Shown: positions 36,002 through 46,100 of the stretch, piece by piece
Numbering within the stretch: the stretch's first letter is position 1
Layout: the number at the start of each line of letters is the position of its first letter
Assembly: GCF_027942295.1 (NCBI RefSeq)
Contig: NZ_CP101416.1
Coordinates: forward strand, 4,264,501-4,328,500
Reading direction: 5' to 3'
DNA: 64,000 nt
Source of the DNA: Pseudanabaena sp. Chao 1811
GTDB lineage: Bacteria > Cyanobacteriota > Cyanobacteriia > Pseudanabaenales > Pseudanabaenaceae
Translations under genes and position numbers: made by a program
The notes under the pieces: generated by a model
What the model was told of the DNA's origin: nothing
Databases searched by the model: none
What the model saw: only the letters and a program-made list of their open reading frames with translations

Positions 36002-36035
36002 TGTGCCGCTCACGTAGCGGGCAGCACAAGCTCTG
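36002..36035. repeat. Imperfect hairpin
   Basis: GCTTGTGCCGCTC-ACGT-AGCGGGCAGCACAAGC with two bulges. Part of the chain of hairpins in this spacer. Confidence 0.6.
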
Positions 36036-36094
36036 GTGTCGAGTTTTAACTATGCTGAAATATTTATCAGGTCAGCATTTTATAGCTATAACCT

Positions 36095-36145
36095 AGCTAT
36101 AAAGATAAGTAGTGGCGCGATGCGCCGCTACTTATCTTTATAGCT
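36095..36145. repeat. 24-bp hairpin next to a stop codon
   Basis: Arms 36095-36118 and 36122-36145 (AGCTATAAAGATAAGTAG..), one G/T wobble. It ends 4 bases from the stop codon of the flavoprotein gene. Confidence 0.8.
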
Positions 36146-36149
36146 CTCT

Positions 36150-37451
36150 TTAGACGGTAGTTAGCCCCTGTGCTGCAATCCATGATGTCGTCCAAGCATT
36201 CTGAAAATTAAAACCACCTGTCACACCATCAATATCTAATATTTCTCCCGCAAAAAATAAGCCAGAGCAAATTTTGCTTTCCATTGTTTGAAAATTCACA
36301 TCCTGTAACCGAATTCCGCCACAGGTGACAAATTCTTCCTTAAATACACCTTTACCTGCGATCGCATATTCACTCGCACTTAACACATTCACAATTTGCT
36401 GAAGCGCTTTATTAGAAATATCTGCCCAACGTTTTTCTAGTTCCACTTCCGCTTTATCAAGAAAATATTCCCAGAGTCGTAGGGAAATTTCAAAGGGACA
36501 GTAATTAGAAATAAATTTCTTGGGTTGATCGGCTTTCGCCGTGAGGAGGATTTGTTTAATCGCTTCTACTTTTAAAGATGGAATCCAATTGACGGCTAAT
36601 TTTGCTTGATAGTTACATTCATGGAGTTCTCGCGCCGCCCATGCAGATAGCTTCAAGACTGCGGGACCACTCAGCCCCCAATGGGTGATTAATAAAGCTC
36701 CTGATTGTTCTAAGGGATTACGGCTTGATTTTTTCTTTTCAGGACTAGCAGCACTAATTAATTTAACGGTAGCAGGATTGACGCTGACTCCTGCAAGTTC
36801 ATGCAGTTTAGAATCTTTGATATTAAAGGTGAATAGGGAAGGAACAGGCGGCTCAAGGTCATGACCTAGCGATCGCGCAATCGCATAGCCCGATGGACTG
36901 CTACCTGTGGCAAGCAATAGGCGATCGCAGATTATATTCTCGCCATTTTTAAGAATTACATCAAATTTGCGATCGCCTAGATGTTCAATTTTTTGGACTA
37001 CAACATTAGTACGAAGATTAACACCAGCCTTTTTTGCGGCAAACATCAAGGCTTCCACAATCGTTTCTGAATTATCGGTAATGGGAAACATCCTGCCATC
37101 GGCTTCCGTTTTAAGCTTCACTCCTTCATGATTAAACCAGCGCACAACATCTAAGGGTTGAAATTTGGAGAAGGCTCCCCGTAAGGCTTTACCACCTCTA
37201 GGATAGTTTTGGACTAATTGCGAAGGTTCAAAACAATGATGGGTTACATTACAACGTCCTCCCCCTGAAATCCTGACTTTTGCCAAAGGTTGTCGCCCTG
37301 CCTCCAAGAGGGTAACGCGAGTATGGTCAGCCTGCGCCGCATGGATTGCGCCAAAAAATCCTGCTGCTCCACCACCGATTACTACAACTTCTGTACTTGC
37401 CATATTGTTTTTTGTCTCTAAATCAAATGATTTAAAAATCTTGCTTTGCAA
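36150..37451 (-). CDS. HI0933-family NAD(P)/FAD-dependent oxidoreductase
   Basis: A flavoprotein of the HI0933/YhiN family (about 417-433 residues). It has the FAD-binding VVVIGGGAAGFFGAIHAAQ, the KVRISGGGRCNVTH signature typical of the family, and the late GGFNFQNAWTTSW. The true start is likely the ATG at 37403 (MASTEVVVIGGG), 16 codons downstream of the first ATG. The physiological substrate of this family is uncertain; aminoacetone oxidation has been proposed for some members. Confidence 0.87.
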   Translation of the reverse strand: MQSKIFKSFDLETKNNMASTEVVVIGGGAAGFFGAIHAAQADHTRVTLLEAGRQPLAKVRISGGGRCNVTHHCFEPSQLVQNYPRGGKALRGAFSKFQPLDVVRWFNHEGVKLKTEADGRMFPITDNSETIVEALMFAAKKAGVNLRTNVVVQKIEHLGDRKFDVILKNGENIICDRLLLATGSSPSGYAIARSLGHDLEPPVPSLFTFNIKDSKLHELAGVSVNPATVKLISAASPEKKKSSRNPLEQSGALLITHWGLSGPAVLKLSAWAARELHECNYQAKLAVNWIPSLKVEAIKQILLTAKADQPKKFISNYCPFEISLRLWEYFLDKAEVELEKRWADISNKALQQIVNVLSASEYAIAGKGVFKEEFVTCGGIRLQDVNFQTMESKICSGLFFAGEILDIDGVTGGFNFQNAWTTSWIAAQGLTTV

Positions 37452-37466
37452 GACTTTTAGGTAGTT

Positions 37467-37519
37467 CTAAATAGGTAAGGATGGGCGGCGCAAAGCGCCG
37501 CCCATCCTTACCTATTTAG
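37467..37519. repeat. Perfect 25-bp hairpin
   Basis: Arms 37467-37491 and 37495-37519, loop AAA, core GGGCGGCGC. Stands between two minus-strand genes. Confidence 0.82.
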
Positions 37520-37527
37520 CTTTTAAG

Positions 37528-37854
37528 TCATTTGATCGTTGGGGTTCCTATTTGGGGGCGGCAAGATTGAAATAGCTGAATTACTTCTGGGGGAACTTGC
37601 TTAGTTTCTCTAGCAGCAGTATCGATTTTGAGAAATTCGGCAAAGGTATATTGCGATCGCAATTTATCTAAACTACAAGTACAGAACTCTTTGCTATTAG
37701 TAAATCCACAACCTTTCATAAAGGTTCGAGTTACTTCCTGTGGATACTCATTTTTCTCTTGCTTAGCAGGTTTATTCTCCTCTGCATAGGTTGCAGAAAT
37801 TCCACTACTAATTAGGAGGAAAGTACTTAGTGAGAGAAACAGACGATGACGCAT
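37528..37854 (-). CDS. Small secreted Cys-containing protein
   Basis: A 108-residue precursor: signal peptide (MRHRLFLSLSTFLLISSGISATYA) and a mature region with four Cys (CGFTNSKEFCTC and a late FQSC), and YTFAEFLKI. The Cys spacing suggests two disulfides. Unrecognised; comparable small periplasmic proteins occur in other cyanobacteria. Confidence 0.65.
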   Translation of the reverse strand: MRHRLFLSLSTFLLISSGISATYAEENKPAKQEKNEYPQEVTRTFMKGCGFTNSKEFCTCSLDKLRSQYTFAEFLKIDTAARETKQVPPEVIQLFQSCRPQIGTPTIK

Positions 37855-37909
37855 AGTTAAGTATTGGTAGCTTAATCCGTAAGCTATTATATAGTGTTTC
37901 CAAATAAAT

Positions 37910-37934
37910 AAAGGCGGCGCTTCGCGCCGCCTTT
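37910..37934. repeat. GGCGGCGC-core hairpin
   Basis: AAAGGCGGCGC-TTC-GCGCCGCCTTT. Upstream of the small secreted gene; a second hairpin (GAAAGCGCGGC-TTC-GCCGCGCTTTC) follows at 37947-37971. Confidence 0.8.
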
Positions 37935-37946
37935 TAGCCTATTGAT

Positions 37947-37971
37947 GAAAGCGCGGCTTCGCCGCGCTTTC
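37947..37971. repeat. GCGCGGC-core hairpin
   Basis: GAAAGCGCGGC-TTC-GCCGCGCTTTC, perfect 11 bp, 12 bases from the previous hairpin. A CAGCGCAAAGCGCCG remnant follows at about 37993. Confidence 0.8.
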
Positions 37972-38098
37972 AAAAAATTCTCTGGGTTTCAAGTCAGCGC
38001 AAAGCGCCGTATTGTAATTTCTATCATCAGGATGACTGCATAGATCGCAATTTCGTGACAACATCTATATAGCCATCCTGTTTTGCCTGAGCGTTTGA

Positions 38099-39190
38099 AT
38101 GAAATCTCCTGACCGTTTACTAATTGTTGATGATGTGCCAGACAATCTGTTTCTTGTTCGCACAATTCTCGAAGAAGAGGGATACGAGATCATCGCAGCA
38201 TCTAATGGTCATGAGGCATTAAAAATTATTGAATCTGAGCCAATTGACTTGGTATTGCTAGATGTGATGATGCCCCTCATGGATGGTTATGAGGTGACTC
38301 GTCGCATCAGAGCGATGAAGGACTTACCATTCATTCCCATTTTATTGATTACGGCTTATGATCGCGCTAATGCTGTTAAGGGCTTAGACCTCGGCGCAGA
38401 TGAATTTATTCGAAAACCAATTGAGGCGGATGAACTCTTGGCAAGGGTGCGATCACTATTGCGGTTAAAACATAGTATTGCAGAGCGCGATCGCATTGAT
38501 CGCCAGCGACAGGATTTTGTATCGCGCTTAACCCATGACTTACGGACTCCACTGGTGGCGGCGGATCGGATGTTGGGACTATTGCAAGATGGCGTATTAG
38601 GGGAGATTTCGCCGCAAATAGGGGAAGCATTGACAATCATGGGGCGCAGCAATCGCAATTTGCTGGAAATGGTGAATAAGCTCCTTGATGTCTATCGCTA
38701 CGAGTCAGGCAGTAAGACTATTAATTTACAGCCATTAAACTTACAGGAATTGCTCGAACAAGTGGTAGAGGAACTCAAGCCGATCGCCATTTCTAAAAAT
38801 CTAGAACTCACTGCCGACCTAGATCAAACAGCTACAGTCAAAGGCGATCGCCTCGAACTATTGCGAGTATTTAATAATTTAATTGGCAATGCCCTGAAAT
38901 TTACCGAGGTGGGAAAAGTTCATGTTAGCCTAAAGCTAGCTCAAAATGAGGCGCATCAATCTGAGGCAATTATTGCGATCGCTGACACTGGTGCAGGTAT
39001 TCCGATTAATGAGCAACCATTCTTGTTCCAAAGATTTCGCCAAGGCAACCATCAAAAACAAGGTAGCGGCTTAGGTCTATATCTATCGCACTATATTATT
39101 AGCGCCCATGATGGCAAAATTCTGGTCAAATCTCCTAATCTTGACACTCAGCAAGGTTCTACTTTCTTTGTGCATTTACCCATCATTTAA
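38099..39190 (+). CDS. Receiver-histidine kinase protein
   Basis: A 363-residue protein: N-terminal REC domain (LLIVDDVPDN, phospho-Asp in LVLLDVMMPLMDGYE), linker ELLARVRSLLRLK, then a complete kinase (H-box LTHDLRTPL, N-box NNLIGNALKF, IADTGAGIP, GSGLGLYLSHY). It is soluble and would relay input from a partner kinase or be autoregulated. It has the same design as the gene at the left edge of the window. No DNA-binding regulator is adjacent. Confidence 0.94.
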   Translation: MKSPDRLLIVDDVPDNLFLVRTILEEEGYEIIAASNGHEALKIIESEPIDLVLLDVMMPLMDGYEVTRRIRAMKDLPFIPILLITAYDRANAVKGLDLGADEFIRKPIEADELLARVRSLLRLKHSIAERDRIDRQRQDFVSRLTHDLRTPLVAADRMLGLLQDGVLGEISPQIGEALTIMGRSNRNLLEMVNKLLDVYRYESGSKTINLQPLNLQELLEQVVEELKPIAISKNLELTADLDQTATVKGDRLELLRVFNNLIGNALKFTEVGKVHVSLKLAQNEAHQSEAIIAIADTGAGIPINEQPFLFQRFRQGNHQKQGSGLGLYLSHYIISAHDGKILVKSPNLDTQQGSTFFVHLPII

Positions 39191-39260
39191 AAATTAAAAT
39201 TTCAAAATCAAAAATTTTGGCAAAGCCGAAATTCTTTGGTTTTATATTTACCGATCAATC

Positions 39261-39827
39261 ATGAGTACCCATCAAATTCAGTACGACACTCTCCTTAGCC
39301 ATTACAGCAATCCTCTCGAATCAATTACGCTTTTACGGCAATATCGCCCATATTTTGAGCTAATTCCTAGTCTGCGTCGTCCCATTGATAGTTTAATTTC
39401 AATTCCATTTCCAGTAGTCCAAATTACTAGTCCCAACTTGACCCAAAATCATGTTCGCTTAGAATGTGACCTCGCTTTGATTATGTGTGATCCTGACTGG
39501 AAAGTAAAAACTGGTCAAGAAATTTTTGTGTTTATCCATCGTCCTAACGAAGATTACTCATCACTTCTGAAACGTTGGCGGCAAGTGGAAGTCATGCTGG
39601 GGGAAGAATATTACTGGCTTTTGCCTTGGAAACATCGCAGTATTATTAGCGATCGCGGGGAATCTCACTATCCATTGTTTGTGACCCTCGACTATTCCCC
39701 AAGTCGAATTAGTAAAGGTTTAGAAGGTGCATCTCTACCTCATGTAAAGGTATCCACTCCAGTTATCGAATTACCACCTGATACTGAAGAAAATCAAGAA
39801 GATCCTATTTGTGATCCAACCGAATAA
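39261..39827 (+). CDS. Hypothetical protein (188 aa)
   Basis: Not recognised. It is soluble, with a mixed alpha/beta look and no low complexity except an acidic C-terminus (DTEENQEDP). Motif-like pieces are MCDPDWKVKTGQE, GEEYYWLLPWKH and LFVTLDYSP. It follows the REC-kinase gene by 70 bases in the same direction and may be its partner, but nothing else supports that. Confidence 0.6.
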   Translation: MSTHQIQYDTLLSHYSNPLESITLLRQYRPYFELIPSLRRPIDSLISIPFPVVQITSPNLTQNHVRLECDLALIMCDPDWKVKTGQEIFVFIHRPNEDYSSLLKRWRQVEVMLGEEYYWLLPWKHRSIISDRGESHYPLFVTLDYSPSRISKGLEGASLPHVKVSTPVIELPPDTEENQEDPICDPTE

Positions 39828-39838
39828 AAAATCAAATT

Positions 39839-39869
39839 AAAAGGAGGAGTGCAAAGCACTCCTCCTTTT
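39839..39869. terminator. Bidirectional hairpin between convergent genes
   Basis: AAAAGGAGGAGTGC-AAA-GCACTCCTCCTTTT, perfect 14 bp. It serves the + gene on the left and the - lipoprotein gene on the right. Confidence 0.8.
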
Positions 39870-39871
39870 GG

Positions 39872-40396
39872 CTATTTCAAGTTAATTGCAGGGGTTTTAC
39901 AAACATCGATGGGATCTAACTCTGCACTCTTGCCATCATCATACTCAGCTCTCACGTCAAATACACATCCTGCGTCAGCACCTTTAAAATCTGAACGCTT
40001 CCACTCAAAATCAGCTTTTTCGCGATCGGCAAGGGGTGCATCAAGCTCATTAGGTCCCCAATCTTGTTTGCTTGGTGCAGACATGTAAATTGCTTTTAAG
40101 ACTTTGCCACTGTTGTTAACAACGGCAATCCGCACCGTATCAGGAGCTTTTTCAGTTTTAGAATCTGCATCTTTGGGACTAGCTGATGCGGAGGGACTAG
40201 CCGTAGGAGATGCAGATGCAGTGCTGGATGGGGAAGCAGAGGGAGATGCAGATGGTTTAGCACTGGCACTGCTAGGAGTAGCTGATGCCGATGGAGAAGT
40301 AGTAGTAGATGTGGTGGTAGTTGTAGGAGTACAAGAAACGGCAGCAACAGAGATACTTGCAGCGATCGCTAGGTTATATAGTGAGAATTTTTTCAT
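39872..40396 (-). CDS. Lipoprotein with Ser/Ala/Pro-rich linker
   Basis: The likely start is the ATG at 40396 (MKKFSLYNLAIAASISV), with the lipobox VAAVSC giving a lipidated Cys. Residues about 30-80 are a low-complexity TTTSTTTSPSASATP-type linker. The folded C-terminal part holds two Cys (DAGCVFDV, IDVCKTP) and RIAVVNNSGKVLKAIYMS. It has no known motif. Probably on the periplasmic side of the outer or plasma membrane. Confidence 0.7.
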   Translation of the reverse strand: MKKFSLYNLAIAASISVAAVSCTPTTTTTSTTTSPSASATPSSASAKPSASPSASPSSTASASPTASPSASASPKDADSKTEKAPDTVRIAVVNNSGKVLKAIYMSAPSKQDWGPNELDAPLADREKADFEWKRSDFKGADAGCVFDVRAEYDDGKSAELDPIDVCKTPAINLK

Positions 40397-40543
40397 GAAT
40401 ATCATCAAAGCTTAAACAGATAAACTATGTTAACAGCCGTAGAGCTAATTATGAATAAGAATTAATGTTTATCCATAGATCTATGATCTTTTCGGCTAAA
40501 AGATTATTTAACGTCAGTTTGAGTTAAGCTGGCAAATTTTAAA

Positions 40544-40590
40544 AGCCCAAAAGTAAAAGCCTTGCATAGCAAGGCTTTTACTTTTGGGCT
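40544..40590. repeat. Perfect 22-bp hairpin
   Basis: Arms 40544-40565 (AGCCCAAAAGTAAAAGCCTT..) and 40569-40590, loop ATA. Confidence 0.85.
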
Positions 40591-40629
40591 ATAGCTGAGA
40601 GGGTTTGAGTAGCAAACCCTCTCAGCTAT
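40591..40629. repeat. Perfect 17-bp hairpin
   Basis: ATAGCTGAGAGGGTTTG-AGTAG-CAAACCCTCTCAGCTAT, directly attached to the previous hairpin. Confidence 0.85.
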
Positions 40630-40659
40630 AGCTGCGGTCACTTATGTTAAGACAAAAGC

Positions 40660-40714
40660 AAAACCCAAGAAGAGAAAGGCGGCGCAAAGCGCCGCCTTTC
40701 TCTTCTTGGGTTTT
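40660..40714. repeat. Family B hairpin, copy 1 (26-bp perfect)
   Basis: Arms 40660-40685 and 40689-40714, loop AAA. The outer arms AAAACCCAAGAAGAGAA are shared with hairpins at 51988 and 52918; the inside is the GGCGGCGC core. Confidence 0.85.
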
Positions 40715-40906
40715 ATGTCCTGATATACTTGGCGACAGCTATAGTTTCAAATTATCCCGAACTCGCGTTATTTATAGAAAAATACTATAGCTAGTTTTGA
40801 GCGGAATCGCCATAAACTGCAAACCAAATCGTCGTAGGATGTTAGGACTAATAGTGCTTTGCACTACTTAATTTATTCAAGTTTATTCAAGTACTAGAAC
40901 AAATTC

Positions 40907-41557
40907 ATGGCTCCTCAATTGCGCGTATATGTTCCTCCCCATCCCATCATCCGCCACTGGCTCACCATTGCGCGGGAGAAACATACACCTGTTCCACTAT
41001 TTCGCACAGCAATGAGCGAGCTTGGGAAATGGCTGACTTATGAGGCAATTCGTGAATTTTTGCCAGTGCAGGAAGTCGATATTGAAACGCCCATAGGAGC
41101 CGCATCAGGGCAGCTAATCGATGCTTCTATCCCTTTAGCGCTTGTGCCAATTTTACGGGCGGGATTGGCAATGCTAGAAGGAAGTCAAACCCTCTTGCCA
41201 ACTGCCAATGTTTTCCATTTGGGATTAGTGCGTAACGAGGAAACCCTTGAGGCTAGCTGCTATCTCAATCGTTTGCCAGAAAGATTTGAACCACAAACTC
41301 GTATTTTCATTGTTGAACCGATGATGGCAACGGGTGGATCGATTATCGCCACTTTGAAATTACTCACAGAGAGAGGAGCCGATCCTGCTTTCATTCGGAT
41401 TATTAATGTCCTCTGTGCGCCACCAGCTTTGCAACTAATCAATCAACAGTTCCCGTCAGTGCAAATCTACTCGGCCTGTATTGATGAAGTTGTCAATGAG
41501 CAAGGATGGATTGTTCCCGGACTAGGCGATGCTGGCGATCGCTCTTTTGGTACATAG
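40907..41557 (+). CDS. upp: Uracil phosphoribosyltransferase
   Basis: Salvages uracil to UMP with PRPP. A 216-residue protein of UPRTase type with LRAGLAML, EPMMATGGSIIATL (PRPP loop; the usual DPMLATGGS has E here) and the C-terminal DAGDRSFGT. The start at 40907 is the first ATG. Its stop is directly followed by a hairpin. Confidence 0.93.
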   Translation: MAPQLRVYVPPHPIIRHWLTIAREKHTPVPLFRTAMSELGKWLTYEAIREFLPVQEVDIETPIGAASGQLIDASIPLALVPILRAGLAMLEGSQTLLPTANVFHLGLVRNEETLEASCYLNRLPERFEPQTRIFIVEPMMATGGSIIATLKLLTERGADPAFIRIINVLCAPPALQLINQQFPSVQIYSACIDEVVNEQGWIVPGLGDAGDRSFGT

Positions 41558-41589
41558 TTTAAAGCATCCCTAAAGGGGATGCTTTAAAC
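41557..41589. terminator. 14-bp hairpin overlapping two stop codons
   Basis: GTTTAAAGCATCCC-TAAAG-GGGATGCTTTAAAC. The first base is the G of the upp TAG, and the right arm contains the TAA of the minus-strand GGDEF gene (41584-41586). Confidence 0.8.
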
Positions 41590-43146
41590 CTGAAATATCC
41601 ATTGACGGTTTCTGCCATGTTCTTTGGCTTGATATAGAGCTTGATCTGCTCTATCAATTAGTTCTTGGGGTAATTCGGCAGCTTGGGGAATAGTACAGGC
41701 AATTCCAAAACTAAGGGTGACATAATCAGCTACCTTACTATTGCCATGATGAATATTTAAAGTAGTTAGCTCTTGACGGATATCTTCAACAATTTGCGAA
41801 GCACCTGCCTCATTGGTATTGGGAAGGATAATCACAAATTCCTCGCCGCCGTAGCGTGCCACCATATCCGCAGGACGCTTAACCTGACACCGCAGCAACC
41901 CAGCTACCTGAAAAAGACAGCGATCGCCTGCGGGATGTCCATAGGTGTCATTGTAATTTTTAAAATAGTCAATATCGCAGAGAATCAAGGAAATGGGATT
42001 TTGCTCTCTCAACATTCTCTGCCATTCTTTATGGAAATATTGATCAAAGCCTCGACGATTAACTATATGGGTTAGAGGATCGGTAATCGCAATTTTCTCT
42101 AACTCCTGATTTGCTTTTTGCAATTGTTGGTACAGATGGGATTGCTGAAGAGCGATCGCAACTTGATTGGCTAACTGTTGAATTAATTCAATTTCCGACT
42201 GTTCCCATTGCCGAGTTGAAAAACATTGATGAAAAACGAGTAACCCCCATAGCTCATCTTGGCTACTCAATTGGTTCTCAGAATGTCCATGAAAATTTGT
42301 CACAATGGGAACGACTAGTTTAGACTTCACGCCCAACCATTTCAAAGTATTAACTAAGCAAGCTGACATATGGTCTGTCTCAATATCCACGACGCTGCGA
42401 ATGCGTCCTTGGAGATATAGATCATGGTGCGATCGCGGAAAAATATCTTCAGGTAATGTATATTGCTGGAGGTTTACCACATTGGGGGCATCGGACTCAC
42501 TCACAATTGTTCCTGCGGTATCTGGCTCTGCCTTGTAGATGAGTGCGCGATCGCTTTGTAATATTTGTCTTGCTTCAGTTACAGTAGTCAACAAAATTTC
42601 ATCGAGATCAAGGGATTGCCGAATATGTTGAATTACCCCTGCTAATAGCTTCTCTCGTTCTATTTGTTTTTTTAGATTTAACTCCGCCTGTTGTCTACCT
42701 ACAATCTGGGCTTGGAGAAGCTGATTTTGCTCAATGAGTTTCTGCTTTTGTTGTTGGATCAGTAATTGATTCCTAACCCGCATCAGGACTTCTTGCTCTT
42801 GAAAGGGTTTAGTAATATAGTCAACGCCCCCTACTTCAAAAGCTTGAACTTTATTACCTAAACGATCAAGAGCGCTGATAAACACCACTGGAATATCACA
42901 GCTTTTGGGAGAAGTTTTTAACTGTTTACATACCTGATAGCCATTTAAATCAGGCATATTAATGTCTAACAAAATGAGATCTGGAGGCATTACTTCCACA
43001 AACTTTAGCGCCATTTTGCCACTGGTTGTTTTACGAACTAAATATCCCTCAGTTGTTAGCATACTTGCCAACAACTGCAAGTTTTCGAGCGTATCATCAA
43101 CGATCAAAATATTAGCAGCAGTGGTTTGAGCTAGCTGTGGAGACAT
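41584..43146 (-). CDS. REC-GAF-GGDEF diguanylate cyclase
   Basis: About 520 residues from the ATG at 43146 (MSPQLAQTTAANILIVDDT). An earlier ATG at 43197 would overlap the phytochrome gene by 32 bases and is less likely. The REC domain has LILLDINMPDLNGYQV. A short coiled coil leads to a GAF domain, then an intact GGEEF motif preceded by an RPAD inhibitory site at the right distance. It should make cyclic-di-GMP when phosphorylated. It starts 19 bases after the phytochrome stop, so phosphorylation by that kinase is plausible. Confidence 0.92.
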   Translation of the reverse strand: MSPQLAQTTAANILIVDDTLENLQLLASMLTTEGYLVRKTTSGKMALKFVEVMPPDLILLDINMPDLNGYQVCKQLKTSPKSCDIPVVFISALDRLGNKVQAFEVGGVDYITKPFQEQEVLMRVRNQLLIQQQKQKLIEQNQLLQAQIVGRQQAELNLKKQIEREKLLAGVIQHIRQSLDLDEILLTTVTEARQILQSDRALIYKAEPDTAGTIVSESDAPNVVNLQQYTLPEDIFPRSHHDLYLQGRIRSVVDIETDHMSACLVNTLKWLGVKSKLVVPIVTNFHGHSENQLSSQDELWGLLVFHQCFSTRQWEQSEIELIQQLANQVAIALQQSHLYQQLQKANQELEKIAITDPLTHIVNRRGFDQYFHKEWQRMLREQNPISLILCDIDYFKNYNDTYGHPAGDRCLFQVAGLLRCQVKRPADMVARYGGEEFVIILPNTNEAGASQIVEDIRQELTTLNIHHGNSKVADYVTLSFGIACTIPQAAELPQELIDRADQALYQAKEHGRNRQWIFQV

Positions 43147-43165
43147 TTGTTTATCATCATACTCT

Positions 43166-46100
43166 TTAAGTTTGTGTAAGTTCCAAAATAGATTCAAATT
43201 GAAGATTGTTAACCATCATAGTGATGGATTGAGCAATTGATTTATGGTCAGGTGGTATATGAGAAATAAGTTCATATAAGGTTTCCTCATCGAGTAATAA
43301 TGCTGCTTGATGTAAAGATTTAAGAAATTCTTCTCCTAAATCCTCTAATTCGTTTTTTTGTAATGGTTTAACTAAATTGCTTGGTTGAGAAGTTCCATAT
43401 TGATTCAGTGGTAAGGTTTCTGCATAGATATATTCCAATCCTAAAAAATCAGCGATCTTTTCAAAAACCGTTGCCTCCGTAAAGGGCTTTGCGACAAAGT
43501 CATCACAACCAGCGTTAAGGCTAGCTAGACGATCTGCTTCAAAAGCACTGGCAGTTAAAGCAATGATTTTAGTGTTCTGCCCCGCAGGCATCGCGCGAAT
43601 TTGCCGAGTAGCCTCATATCCATCCATTATAGGCATACATATATCCATCCAAATCAGATGCGGTAAACATTCTTGATAAATAGCGATCGCCTCTTGTCCA
43701 TTTTCCGCCGCATAGACATCTAAACCAATGGACTCTAGTAAATTAACTAGCAGTTGGCGGATTTCTAGGACATCTTCAACTATGAGAATACGGTAGTTGG
43801 GTTGTCCTGATTTGAGAGAAATTACCAGTTGAGGTTCTTTGAGATTGGTAACAACATTTGCTTCAACCTCTACAAGCTGAACCTGACATAAAAATATTGA
43901 TCCTTTCCCAAATTTACTGCGAACAGTGACATCTCCTGCCATCAGCCTTGCAAACTGACGACTAATCGATAGTCCTAAGCCTGAACCTTGTAAAAACCGA
44001 CCTTGTACGGTTTGTTTAAAGGTATCAAAAATTATTTTTAAATCATCATCAGAAATTCCGCTACCAGTATCTTCCACTTCAAAACTAAGTTTCCATACTT
44101 GAGGATTAATAGCTATGTCATCAAGGTTCGGTAAGATTGGCTCTGCGGATACTTGCATTAGTACATATCCTGCTAACGTAAACTTAATCGCGTTACCAAC
44201 GATATTAAGTAGAATTTGGCGTAGTTTTGCCGCATCACCGTAAACATATTGAGGTACTTTAGGGGCTATATCGAGATATAGATCAATACCTTTATTGCTA
44301 GCCTTTACGGCAAACATATCGCGAATTGAATATAGTAAACGATACAAGTCGAAGGAGCTTTCCGTAAGATCAACCTGTCCTGATTCAATTTTGGATATTT
44401 CTAAAACATCATTAATCAATGACAGAAGATGTTCACCACTACGGCTAATGATATCGAGATGCTCTTTATGGGTTTTGACTAGAGAATGATCCCGAGAAAT
44501 CAGATGGGTAAAGCCCAGAATCGCTGTTAGAGGAGTCCGTAACTCATGACTCATTTTGGCAATAAATTCACTCTTGGCACGATTCGCGATTTCTGCTTCG
44601 GTGACAGTTTTTTCTAGCTCTGCATTACGGTCGAGAACTAGTTGAGCGCTATCTAAAATTGCCTGCATTAGAATTCTCCGCATTTCTAATGCAGCTTCAA
44701 TTTCTAATGGTTGCCAAGGTAGAGATTTGTAGCGTACAGTTTCAATCCATAGCTTGAATGATTGCCTTGGTGTATACCTACGTTCACCATTTTCGGTGAT
44801 CGAGATCGGATTGCGTGATGCTCCAGCCCAATTCACAGTTTGGAACTGTTCAGGACGAAACCAAATAATATGATGGCACTTTTGTTTGATGACAATTGAA
44901 GCGATCGCAATACCACTAGCACTATCAATCATTTGCGAAGCCTGAGGATAGATATCTGGTAATGCGTTAGTAACGAAAATTTCTGGCGGTTGCGGATTTT
45001 GCTGAATAAACCAGTTAATTAGCGCTTTGACTTGATGTCGGGAGGGAGTTTTCCCAACTAAGGTCAGGCGATCGTCTAGTAAGATTGCGGCTCCTTGGGC
45101 GCAGACTAGATCTAGTAATTTATTTCTATTGTGTTCGAGGACTTGTTGTACAAAACCTAGCTCGCCTGAAAAAGCTTGACATAATTCTTCTTGAATTGAT
45201 TTCACATGCACTTGATAGCGTGTAGTCTCGATTTCCTGTTGGCGCAATAGTTCAATTGAAGCAAATTGTCCGAAAAATTCACAGGCTTTACGAGTTTTAT
45301 AATCTATATATTTAGGTGTGTAATTGTGACAAGCAATCAGTCCCCATAGCCGATGTTCGTTGCGGATAGAAATGGACATCGCTCCACTAACTTCCATATT
45401 TTCTAAATACTCAATATGTCCAGCCGCGACGCTGCGTAACCCCGCATAGGTTAGATCTAATGGCTCACCTGTAATTGGATGATTAGAGGGAATGATTGGC
45501 ACGTTTTGATAGCTGACATCAGGAATAAATCTGACCCAATTTTGGGCAAAGATTTGACGAGCTTTTTGAGGAATATCCGATGCAGGGTAATGCAAGCCAA
45601 GATAGCTATCTAGCTGTGGTTCTTTGTCTTCAGCAATGACAATGCCGACTTGAGTAATGGGATCAAATTGATAGACCATTACACGGTCAAAACCATTGAT
45701 TTCTCTGACTTTAGCTGCTAATAGTTGAGCAAATTCTGCAAGGGTATTGATCTGTCGCATCCGAGCCATAAATCCTTGCAACAGATGGTAAATTTCTATG
45801 GACTTGTGACTATGGGAACTATGACTGCGGCTCGCGTTGACATAAGGCTCTAGCTCTAAAATCAAAATGTTGGATTTGTTGCGATGTAAAATCCCATGAA
45901 ATTTTTGAAAATGAAATGTTGATTTCTGCTCCGCATGATTGATCCGTACTTTTAACTCAAAGGGATTATTTACATCAAGGTTTTCTTGCTGACTATATTC
46001 AAAAATACGCTTTGTCTGAGTTTTAGAAAATAATGCGCTGAGATTTTTCCCTAGTAATGACTCAGGTGTAAAGCCAAAGTAGCTATCCACATTGGCACTT

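Larger units (their letters stand above)
40409..40906. other. Spacer with a chain of three hairpins and a family A end
   Basis: No gene seen. It holds a solitary family A end (TTAACGTCAGTTTGAG at 40508) and hairpins at 40544-40590, 40591-40629 and 40660-40714. The rest is the upstream region of upp. Confidence 0.6.

Noticed and set aside
40104-40415. 103-codon frame on the plus strand
   Set aside because: It is antisense to the Ser/Ala/Pro low-complexity linker of the lipoprotein gene; such repeats give long open shadow frames.
43146-43197. Earlier ATG of the REC-GAF-GGDEF gene
   Set aside because: It would overlap the phytochrome gene and add residues that do not belong to a REC domain.
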